Assembly (NCBI GenBank): GCA_034440575.1
Contig: JAOTOL010001635.1
Location: 1-64,000 of the forward strand
Source: Imbricaverruca yamaguchii
Lineage: Eukaryota > Arthropoda > Thecostraca > Neoverrucidae
Direction of reading: 5' to 3'
Length of the DNA: 64,000 nt
How positions within the stretch are numbered: position 1 is the first letter of the stretch; every line of letters begins with the position of its first letter. The notes beneath the pieces were generated by a model. The model was not told the DNA's origin, did no database searches, and worked only from the letters and a program-made list of their open reading frames with translations. Below, one piece after another: positions 13,158 through 24,200 of this stretch. A program made the translations under genes and the position numbers.

Positions 13158-15741
13158 ATGTGCGTGTATATTACATACTGTCTAGTGTCTGGGGCACCGC
13201 GATCGGAGTCCAGCAATGCCTTATGATTCCAAAGACGTAAGCGCCCAACAGTATTCAATTTAGAGGCCTAACAGCAACCCAGCCCCCTTGCACCCATAGG
13301 CCCCAGGATTTGGCTGGTAGGCCCTCAACATGGAATGTTCAACATTGATTCACGGTCTAAATGGCTGTCAATCACTTCTACTCCTTCCTGATATACCAAT
13401 CCCATACAAGAACGTCAGAAATATCACTTGAACGGCATTCAAATATATTTTTGGGGTCACCCATTTAAACATGACTGCGCCCCTACATAAAGAATTCGTG
13501 TCACTGCACCTAATTACGGACTTCATCATTGTTAACATCCGCGGATGAATCGGTTGTCTTTTGCAAAATTGACCCGCCACACCAGTTCTAAAATCAAGCT
13601 ACACCATGTGATGGCCCCTCAAAGCTAGCGTGCTTCACTTTCCCCCAAACAATTTGAGCTTTTAGCATGGACCCACATGGAGTGAGCCGGTTGGCCACAT
13701 TTCAGTTGGCAATAGATGAGCCGAAGGCTTCGCCGCATCCAAGGCCGTGAGTTACGGAAGCGCAGCTCTTGGACCATGTGCCACTATGTGACAATGTGAC
13801 CATTTATTGGACCATGTGGCCATGTGACCATCTTCTGGGAAGATCCACATCTTTTACTTTTCATGCACCCACCGATTTATGGATTTCATGGGGCCATCAG
13901 CACTTCATGGAAGTCATTAGCTTGCTGCAACAATTTCAAAAGAACATACTTATAAAGCACCAATCCCAGGCTTCAGGCAGCATAGCTCCTGCGACCCCTT
14001 CCGCTCCTTCACTTCTGGACACGCCACTGCACAAGTCTCTCTCGCCATGAGCACATACACGCCGTTCAGCATCTTGCCTCTCCAACCAGACATAGCAGTG
14101 GGTTTCATTTCAACCCAATGTTTCACACAAATCACCCAACGGATGACCATGTCACGCAAACACATTATTCACTCACAGCAGGCGCTGTAACATCACACGA
14201 ACGGAATTTATCAGTTGCTATGTATTATACCCATTGTACATAGGTTCTGCATAGATTACTATAAAATTGGAAAGTCTGAGTAAGTGTTTAAGCAGAAGCA
14301 TTCACGCACATGTCACAGAACGTTCGACCATGTCAGTTTCCTTCACTGAGTAAGACATCACGAAGACGAGGAGTAAACACGAGGCACGCCTGTAAATACG
14401 ATGGCGACACCTACAGATATTGACCAATAGCAGGCGATAAAGGCTCACAACCGTTCGGGCGTCGACCACCTCAACACGCCTCGTAGCAAGTTCAAAAGAA
14501 GCGTACGCAGAGTGGACAGAGACGGAAGCGGCGGTCGGAGCCGCACTACCACACCTACACCAGCGGTCCAGCTGGCACGCGGTGGGCAGACGGGGGGGGG
14601 GGGGGGGGACACCAGCCGTGGGACGTTCTTCGCAGGCCGCGATATCACGAGGTCGGTGGCGGAGTATACCGCGGCGCTGCGGCCACCTGCCGGTCGAGGT
14701 ACCGGGGACGCCCACACACTGTGGGCCGGCCGGCCGGCGTCGTCTGGCGTCCTGCGGGCTCACTGGACGGGCCGCGCGGTGTCTCATACGTCAGACGCGA
14801 CGTCCCGCCACGGCTAGCGGTCGGGGCACGGCCTGCTGAAGACGCCAGTCCAACACACCCGTCCACACCACATACACAGCGACGGGTGAAAGAGTACGGG
14901 CCCAAACGTCCGGAACACACGATTATGGCATGGTACAGCCTGACTGTCTTACTCGTTAATGGCCGACAAGTTGTGCTACACTTATTATGAATAGCGCAAG
15001 CTCATGATTCCCTCCCTACAAGTGTATATAACTGGCAACTATTCCGAACCGCGAACAGTGATCACAACTAAAACTACCTCACACGAGAAAACACTCCCTC
15101 GAGACGTGACTGGCGTCCAGCTGGTAGAACGGCATTGACCAGCAGTAGAAACTGGCTACGGGGAGCAGCGTGTGCTCGCTACTTGCCACAATACAAATCC
15201 CGGGACTATAGATCCGGGTGGTGCGAATCCATCAGCGGGCGCTCAAACTGGCAGGCACTTGGCAACAGGAACAGGAAAATGTCTCGGACTATTGTTCTCA
15301 AGGTCACAACCAAACGGTGAGGATACGCACTACAGCGTCCGATTGCTCAGCTAGGTGCGGGGCAGAAGATAGATTGCACACAAATAAAACTGCAGAAAAT
15401 GTGCTCAATTTACCAACAAGCTGCTAAAACATGTACCTCACATCAATTTTGAAGGTCCGAATAATACGTGAAAGCTCAGCGCGGCATGGAAGCTAGAAGC
15501 AAACCGCTACGGCGTCAACTTGAGCCACAACTTGAGCCACGGTGATTACCAGACACGTCAGCATACCGCGCAGCTAACAGACACATCTGCGGACCGTGCG
15601 CATTACCACAACCACGTGCAGGCATTTGGGAACCGTCTTATCATGCAAAACACGCCCATAACAAGCAGTCCCAAGCGATGCATTGTGTACACGCGCCACG
15701 ATACATTAACTGCTGCATCTTCCCCACTGAAGACGCCGCTA
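13158..15741. other. No gene recognised; GC-rich patch and poly-G tract
   Basis: The GC-rich stretch 14,440-14,900 is open in several frames on both strands, with Arg/Pro/Ala-rich translations. That is what high GC alone produces, and no domain is recognisable. A 17-bp G homopolymer lies at 14,592-14,608. The rest is featureless to me. Confidence 0.35.
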
Positions 15742-15916
15742 TTGTTTGTTTATTGGGTGGTTCACGACGCACTTTATGCATATTCACGGCTAATGGTGCC
15801 GCCCACTGTTTCGCCGGTCAGCCACGGGATTGGGAAATGTCCCGACCGGTGCGAGTGTCGAATCCAGGACCTTTGGTTCCCAGGGCTCAACATCTTGACC
15901 ACTCGGCCACCCCCGG
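15742..15916 (-). mobile_element. SINE family 1, copy B (inverted partner)
   Basis: Minus-strand copy of the tRNA-Ser/Leu-like SINE, with body word CGGCGAAACAGTG and an AATAAACAAACAAT tail. It is more diverged than the adjacent copy. Its head abuts the head of copy C, forming a long palindrome. Confidence 0.8.
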
Positions 15917-16100
15917 GGGCGGGGATGGCCGAGTGGTTAAGGTGTCGGGCTATGGGTACCAAAGGTCCCGGGTTCGACTCTAGCGCCACTAAGGACATTT
16001 CCCAATCCCGCGGCCCACCGGCGAAACAGTGTGGGCGGCGCCATTAGCTGTGAATGTGCATAAAGTGTGTCGTGAACCAACCAATAAACCAACCAATCCC
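15917..16100 (+). mobile_element. SINE family 1, copy C
   Basis: Full-length plus-strand copy. It has head GGGATGGCCGAGTGGTTAAG, B-box-like GGGTTCGACTC, body CCCACCGGCGAAACAGTG, and tail CCAACCAATAAACCAACC. It sits head-to-head with copy B across CCCCCGGGGGC. Confidence 0.85.
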
Positions 16101-16651
16101 CCGCCCCGGAGATGCTGTTACATGGGCCATATTGTGACGGGGCAGATACATCAGGTGGCGATAAATATTTGGTGAGACGGTCAACAGTTTCGACTCGATT
16201 TTTTTAAGCCACACACACAGTTCAACTGTTAGGACTTAAGACATTGAATACATTATGCTCCAACATGACTTCTTTTTGTAAGTTTACCAAGTTCATAAGT
16301 AGACTGAAATCATGAACAACACATTCGCACACAAACAGTTCATGATGGGGGGTTGAAGACAGGGGAGGTGCATCAGGGCAATGCAACACCAGTAATTTGA
16401 GTTAATATTGAACGTATGACAATGCATCAGCAGGATGGACTCGGAAGTGATTTCAGCAGAACGAACACTTCTTAGAGTCCTCAAGTCAGACTTGTTGAAC
16501 AGGCTCACAAGACTCCCGATCCACCAGAGCGAACTCCAGCTCCAGTCCACCACACAGCGACGGCAGTCCGAGTGTCGAGAGGGTTGGTTGGTCGGTTATT
16601 TGAGTTTTAGGGAGCATCGACCAGGTTTGGTCATTTAGCGCCCATAACTCG
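16101..16651. other. No gene recognised
   Basis: Non-coding spacer between the SINE pair and the 27-bp minisatellite. Confidence 0.4.
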
Positions 16652-16925
16652 AGAGTGGCTGCTACCAACCGACAGCCGAGATGGGTTGCTACCAACCGAC
16701 AGCCGAGATTGGTTGCTACCAACAGACAGCTGAGATGGGCTGCTACCAACCGACAGCCGACAGGGGCTACTGCCAACCGACAGCCGAGATGGGCTGCTGC
16801 CAGCCGACAGCCGAGAGAGGCTGCTACCAACCGACAGCCGAGAGAGGCTGCTACCAACCGACAGCCGAGAGGGGCTGCCACCAACCAACAGCTGAGAAGA
16901 ACTGCTTCCAACCAACAGCCGAGAC
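16652..16925. repeat. 27-bp minisatellite
   Basis: About ten units close to CTACCAACCGACAGCCGAGATGGG plus GCTG or GTTG. The unit is a multiple of three, so several frames stay open (nine-residue periodicity). No start, splice or domain context supports coding. Confidence 0.9.
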
Positions 16926-17990
16926 GGACAGAAGACAGGGCAGTGCGATGAGCACGCTAATGCCGGCTGCAGAGCGAATGCCCGCCAGTGGACTACCTGC
17001 ATCCAAGAGCTCGGCACAGACAGGCGACATCAGCGCACGGCTGGCCGCCCGCAGTTGGGCAGTAGTACACGCGGATAGTTGAGGGTCAGAGGCCAGGCAC
17101 AGACGGACGACAGCGACGTAGAGGTGGCCGCCCGCAGTTGGGCAGGAGTACACGCAGGGGACAGAGTGCCCGAGGAGAGCCACTTCATGGGACGAGACCA
17201 GCCACTGACCGACGACGCAAGCTCGATGAAAACATCGAGAAGCGAAGAGATACCGGGCCGGGATGGTGAGCTTAGCATGACCTCTGAGCACATTGTAAGT
17301 ACCTCCACGCCGAGCCACCCGCAATATGGTTGACTTAGAATGAACTTCCACGGTAACGAAACGATCGACACATCCGTTGATCATACGGGGCAAATGTTTC
17401 CATCAGGACCCCTCTCCAAGATGATTAAAATAATATGCACCCGCAAAACTAGGCTAAAAACTTCTTGACTGTACGCCACGGTTAAGAGCAGAACCATATC
17501 AGTACAAGCCAGGACGTGCCACCGTATTCCCAGACCCGCATCCCGCAAGTCGCGACGGTGCTCAGACACGACCCTCGTGCACGCCAAAGTCAGCCACAGC
17601 CAAACATTGTCACCAGATCACTGCACACTCCACCGCGACTCCTGTGGATGGGGTCTCCGGTGCATGGCGTCACACGCACCGCACCGCGACAAACCGACAC
17701 ACCGTCAGGCCGGCAGTACCCACTGCACACTCAACTGCGACCACAGCCGACGGAGGTCTCTGGCACACGGCGCTACACACACTACTTCGCGCGACAAACC
17801 GACGCCCTGTCGGCAAACGCCATCTCACCGCAGTGACGTTACCAGTGACGCCACCAGTGCCGCCCTTGCGACATCACCGGCCTCTACATTTCTGCTGAAC
17901 TCACCGCCTCAGTTCACCAGTGCGTAACATTTCTCCACATCCCAATGGTGTTTCCGGCCATCGGACCCGAATGCTGTCACCGGCATCCAC
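16926..17990. other. No gene recognised; short internal duplications
   Basis: A 34-bp word beginning GTGGCCGCCCGCAGTTGGGC occurs at about 17,041 and 17,127. The 17,560-17,830 stretch has loosely repeated CCGCGACAAACCGACAC words. There is no supportable exon. Confidence 0.4.
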
Positions 17991-17996
17991 GCCCAG

Positions 17997-18142
17997 TGAC
18001 GTCACTAGTGTGCAGACCACAGTGACGTCACCGCCGGACATATCCAAGTGACGTCACTGGTAGCTGGCAGACGAGCCGTGGCTGCCGCCCACGGGCGGCG
18101 GCGGACAGCTGGGGTCGGGGTCCCGACAGATGCGTGACGTCA
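17997..18142. promoter_or_regulatory. Cluster of four CRE palindromes (TGACGTCA)
   Basis: Perfect TGACGTCA octamers lie at 17,997-18,004, 18,023-18,030, 18,049-18,056 and 18,135-18,142. The third overlaps the MOB3 stop codon and the fourth is inside the last coding exon. TGACGTCA is the consensus for CREB/ATF bZIP factors. Whether these sites are bound, and for which gene, is not shown by the sequence. Confidence 0.5.
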
Positions 18143-18236
18143 TATCCTGCAGGGCCTCCAGCTCGCGCTCCTTGACCAGTTCGAACTCGTGCACAAAGTA
18201 GTAAAAATGTTTGTAGCACGAGTTCACGTGCGCCTC
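18054..18236 (-). CDS. Mob3: MOB3 last coding exon
   Basis: The acceptor TTTCTCCACAG is followed by GAG GCG CAC (EAH) in phase 0, and the exon ends at TGA (18,056-18,054). It encodes the conserved C-terminal helices ([30 protein letters not shown]) and a Pro/Gly/Ser-rich extension not usual for MOB3. Confidence 0.93.
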   Translation of the reverse strand, partial: EAHVNSCYKHFYYFVHEFELVKERELEALQDMTSRICRDPDPSCPPPPVGGSHGSSASYQ

Positions 18237-21200
18237 CTGTGGAGAAACGCAACAGTCGTGTGACGTACACAGATTCGAGGCGGACGTGGAATGGGCAACG
18301 GCGACCACAGCTTCATTCAGCTGAATAGAAAGGCTTGATCCAGGCAGGTTTGCTCTAAGTTTGCTCTTCCAACTAACATTGACTTAGAGTAACTACTACG
18401 CAATGTATTCTAAAGTCAAGGTCCAGAAATCCGCGTGGAGGGTTTTTAGCCAACTAGCTAATAGTCAAGGTCGGTGAATGTTCAAGAAGTTCCTGTAATT
18501 TTCCAACACTCGCTAGATTTAGGTAGACGACGTTCGTGCCCAGTATGTGTCGTCGTGTCAAGCCAACCCTTTCAAGCATAGGACATTAGTAGGTTCCAAA
18601 AAATTTATGCTGCACGTATATTTTCTGTATTGCTGGCTTGCTGGGATGGGGGAGTCGGTTACATTTTTACCATACGTAGACCCGCCTGTGTGGACAAATT
18701 AATGCTCTACAGATTGTGCCACTCATTTAGAAGTTAGGGCTAACTAATTCCCCGTCATGTTGTGTGGCATGCAAAAGGTAGATAGACGACGTTCGTAGAG
18801 ACGTCGGAATATAAAATCAACAATTTGTTTGTAATCTACGTAAGCAAAGGCACGTCACATGTGCGGGGAAACGCGCGCATTGACAGGATGGATTATTTGC
18901 ACTGACAACTGGTGATGCTGCGGTATATACGAAACGCGTGTACGTGACACTTTTGAGGTCAAAGCAAATCAATTTTCGTCCTGAACCACAATGCACAATG
19001 TACATAAAATCATCGGGGTTGGTTGGTTGGTTATTGGTTTGTTTACGACACATCGACCGTTGAGTCATGTAGCGTCGCCAATCTCTCACGCCGATTGGTC
19101 GCGGGCGAAGAGTAGCGACAGGTGAGACTCGAACCCACAGCCTTTCGATTGCGAGACGAGCAACTTACCCCTAGGCTACTCGTCCCCTAAAATCATCGGG
19201 CAAAGTGCGCGAGCAAAGTGGGCAGCGAATACTCACGCCATGCCTTGTCACGTTTACAAAAACACGCCAAAAACAGCACCTAGCGACTTCGATGCCAAAA
19301 CAAGGAATATGATTTTCTACTTGTGGGACATGGATACATGCTTGTGGATGCATGGTCAATGTTTATTGCATATTGGTTGGTTCACGACACACTTCATGCA
19401 CATTCACGGCTAATGGCGCCGCCCACACTGTTTCGCCGGTGGGCCGCGGGATTTGGAAATCCTGTCCTGAGTGCCTCTAGAGTCGAACCCGGGACCTTTG
19501 GTACCCATAGCCCGACACCTTAACCACTCGGCCATCCCCGCCCCGCATGGTCAATGTGCGTGCTATGTTAGCACATTTGCTGGCAATGTTTGGAAACAGC
19601 ATTGCCAAGCCTGTTTCCAAATATATACCTTACAGCAAATACATTCCCTCGTACGCTTTGTGGTCCCTTTGGGGAGCTTTCTATAATTTTGGAGCTGTTC
19701 AAGGTTCAGCTACGAAGTTCTATTTTAACACGTAATCGTGCAAGTAACAGAGTAACAACTGTTCGAAGCCACCGAACTATAATACAAGTGTTTTTCTTCA
19801 AATTAACATTTATGTCTCGGAAAAAATAGTGCTCAAGTAGTGCTTGGTTTTTATGTCTTTGCACATTGCATGACCATGTAAAGATAACCAAAACCGCTTC
19901 TCGATAATTCCGTCCAGTAAAACCTCTATCTAATTTGCAAACACCACAAATATATGCTGCAATGACAAAGTGGTGGTACACAAAACGAAGTATACCTTAA
20001 GCATTGTTTTATAGATATATCACCACACATCATGTCAACGGAGCGCACCGTCGCCTGCTTCCGGAGACGCGCGGTGCGCATCACTGAAACTGTCACTTAA
20101 AGCCGCTGGAGCCCGCCCCTCGGGTGCGCCTTTCACCCCAGCCAGGGGGACGAGCAGTCTAGGGGTAAGTTGCTCGTCTCACAATCGAAAGGTTGTGGAT
20201 TCGAGTCTCACCTGTCGCTACTCTTCGCCCGCGACCAATCGGCGTGAGAGATTGGCGACGCTACATGACTCAACGGTCGATGCGTCGAAAAACCAATAAC
20301 CAACCAATCACCCGAGCCACCTGTGGCCACTTACCGCGCCGATGGCCACCAGCCGGTCGAAGTGGTGGATGTACACGTGCACAAACACCCGGAACAGACG
20401 CGTCAGGATCTTCTTGGACAGACTCGAGAACGACTTCGGGAACGGCACGTCTGGATCGGAAACACAAACGCCACGTCACCGCACTGCACAGCACTACCCA
20501 TGCCTGTGGTTATTTGGGCTTTCAAGCGCATCGACTGCGTTGGTCATGCAGCGCCCATACCCATGCCTGGTGAAGGAGGCGCAGTTCATGTCGGACATGG
20601 CTCCGTCAACAGACTCACGCAAACATCGGACCGGCGCATCGCTGAGGGAGTACCGATGTGACGTTTCCCACCTGTGTGGCTTCCTGGGCACCCACAATAA
20701 TCTGCATTTCGCCAATTGGGTAAGTACACACCAGAAGTGTTTCGTGAATAACATAAGCTGAACCCTCTTCTTTACCTTGCCTTTCTGGTCAGATTTTCAA
20801 ACCTGTCTGGGGGAGGGGGTCATTTTATACCTCCTATCTAATTTCCAAACTAAACGTTGCACGAAGGTGGTGTCATCGGAAAGCGTTCGAGAGTATGGCC
20901 AGAAACCACCCCAAAATTATATTATAAAATTATGTTAAAAGTGACGTCCATGAGATCATCACTGACCTTATGTATCTGGCTCTGGGAAGTTCATTTTGGG
21001 GATTAAATAAAACTATTTGGAATCAGAAAAGGACCGCGAAATCGTTCATGGTACCAACATTTTTTACACACCTCAAATCAACATTTAAAAATCAAACGTT
21101 CAAAATTGAGTTTCCGATTTTCTTGTATTCATGATTTTCTAATGAATAGAGTGGACCACATAATGTTGTGTTGAGACACCTTGACATCATAAATAGTGCC

Positions 21201-24200
21201 TACCTTAGCCAGAATTTTCTATCCTATACCTAATGAGGAAACATGCAACACCAACATCGACAATGAAAAAAAAAAAGTGTTTTATTGCATCCAAAAAAAA
21301 ATAAGCAAACACTGACAGTATTATTGAAATATCTGTACCCATTAAAGCATGACTGCTTGAAATTTATTGGAGGTGACCTCACTTAACCTTGAACAACTCA
21401 TTGACCATAGATGACTTGACATTAACATTTTCACACAACATGCCAAATTCATGTGGGAAAAGGTGTCCCGAGTTTCGGTGCATAACCGCGCGCCATTTTT
21501 GTTCGCTGTCCGCAGAAAACCTTATGGGGACAGCAAAACCACCCACCCCAGATTGGTTTAATGAGAGTTAGCTATGCCTACCTTATGTAAAGTTCCTCGT
21601 TAGAGTGGCTCCCAGTGACCTTGCCTTTTGAGTCTCATAATGAAAATGATCAGTGATATATAAAATGAAACCTTTAGGTGATGAGTTGCAAGAGAAGCTT
21701 GCTTGAAAACCTACAATTTTTGGTTGAAACTTCATCCATGCTTTTAATGTCGATCGTATCTGTCACATTCAACTAAAAACAAAGGGTCTAAATGAAGATG
21801 CAGTCTAAAAAAGATGCATTATCGAAACGAAACACGTGAGTCGAAACGTACATTATCAAAGTCGAAGTGGTACATTATCAAAACGAAACACCTTCCCACA
21901 CAAAAAGACACGAATACGATTCAACCATCCCGAATCTCCCTCCAGATTCCAGGATCAAGCACCAGCATCAGGTAGGTAGCCCGACGATCCCACACCGTCC
22001 CCACCATTTCACGCAGCCGCGTGCGAGATCACAAGATGCCACAACGTGCTGAACACCAGCCGGCACGGGCTACCGTGCCACCCTGCTGCTCAGCACCCAC
22101 CGACGGTGACGGGGAAGATGGCCTCGTCGTTGATCTGCGCCTCCACCCACTCCATCATCAGGGTGATGTACTGCGGCGCCGACAGCGCCGTCGGCTTCTT
22201 GTACTTGTGGCCGTCGGCCCAGCGGTACTCGAACTTGGGCCCGCCGGACATCACCGGACACGACTCCTCGGTGCAGTTGTCGCAGATCGTGCCGTAGATC
22301 AGGTTGATACGGTTGAAAAAGTCGACCACTGCCAACAGTGGAAGATAATGGTGGAGCGCAGCATGCTTCAGGCATGAGGAAGTGGCAAAACGTTTAAGGA
22401 CGCATGTCTACTATATAAAGGGCGAGTTTTGTTTGGATCTCTCCCCTGATTGGTCGACACACTGATGGCGTCACACAACGTCGACCAATCAGAGTCGAGA
22501 ATTCATGTGACGTCACAACAATATTCGATGTCCGCGATGACATCGAATATTGTAAGAACCAAGACTGACTGTCAAGAAGCTGCTCCCACGTGTTGGTGGC
22601 AACTGTCATGACTGACAAAACGAGTGGTCAGGATGTGTTCATTCCACGCATCCCACTCATATCGTCTGACATGCCATTCGAGTTCAAACGACTACAGTTT
22701 CACGTGAAACTCAGTTATGCCATGCCAATCAACAAAAGTCAGGGACAGTCACTGCATGTTGTCGGACTCAATCTTACTTCACCAGTGTTCAGCCATGGAC
22801 AACTGTATGTCGGCTGCTCACGTGTTGGCAACCCCAACAGGCTGTACATACTGTCTTTTGAAAAAGGCAAGACCCGAAACGTGGTCTACCACGAGGCACT
22901 CATGCTACACAATGTATTGTTACTGTGTAACATGATTACCTGATGATGTACAATACACGTTTACCAGTATACATGAATTCGTTTTATAACCCGGGCGAAG
23001 CCGGGTACGGGCCACTAGTAAGGACATAAAGCAAAAGGGATACGAGATATAAGAAGAACCTTGGGTTCTATACGACGCATTCAATTGAGGTCGTATAGCG
23101 TCGCTAACCTCTAACCTCTCACGCCGATTGGTCGTGGGTGGACTCGGTAATGCCGCTGTTTGCGGGATTCGAACCCAATATCATGGTCAAACCACGGCCA
23201 AAGTACAAGAGAGAGAAGATATGCATTACAAATCGAGCAAAAACCTGCATTAACATTAGCCTGCATCAATATTTCACCGAAATATTGCATACAGTGTGTC
23301 ACGGGGATCTCTCGATTATTCCACCACTATGACTAGTTGCACAACGTCCATATGATATATTTCATGACCAACTAAAATGTACTGCAGCTACATTCAAATA
23401 GAAAACAATCGGTTTTGAAATTGCATTTTAGACATGACAAAAATGTTTGGAGCAATGTCCGGCAATCCTTCACGAGTGGCATACAGTACCTTAACCCGTC
23501 CCGTCCCGGGGGGTCTTCAACCGCCCCCCCCCCCCCTCAGTTTTTTTCGCGGATAGCGGACAAACGGGGCGCGGCAGCGCGCCCAAATTTGGCATACCTT
23601 TTTCCACATCAATTTGACATACTGATTAAAAAAATTTAGGTCAGGTCATCTAGGGTCAACGAGTTAGTGAAGGCCAAGTGAGGTCACCTCCAAAAAAGTT
23701 CAACCAATCGTCACGCTTTAACGGATACAGATATTTTAATGAAATTTTCATGGTTTGCTTATCTTTATGGATGCAACAAAACGTACGAGTTGAATTATAT
23801 ATTTTTGTTTGTTTTTGACTACATATAAATTTTGTGTATTTGCCATTTTGCAGTTCAAACACAGGATTCTGGCTAAAGTAAGCATTCTTTATTTGGGCAA
23901 GTTGACTTCCAACAACGTTTCTCCGTCTCCTCTACCCATTGGAAAAGGAAAATTAAAGAAAACTTAAAAACTCAAAATTTTTACATTAAAAAAATGGGGG
24001 TGGGGCAAAAAAAGTATAGCCCTGGTCGATTTCTCTGTCCTTTTCTCATTCCAAATACATTTTGTTTTTTTTCATATATCCCCAAAAGGAACTTCCAGAG
24101 CAAAAAAAAACATAATGTAAGTCGTGAAAAGTTGTGAAAATCTAGCCCCCCTAGTGACGTCACTTTTGAGGGAAATTATTTGGGGGCGATGGACCCAGAC

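Noticed and set aside
14302..14920. Possible Arg/Pro/Ala-rich protein in GC-rich DNA
   Set aside because: Several overlapping frames on both strands are open, as expected from GC content and a poly-G run. No domain or splice structure.
16486..17082. Repeat proteins with NRQPRWAAT or CRLVAASLG motifs
   Set aside because: Frame-preserving 27-bp minisatellite open on both strands; nothing else indicates coding.
22021..22377. Plus-strand frame over the MOB3 exon
   Set aside because: Antisense shadow. The minus-strand translation is a conserved MOB domain with correct splice sites.
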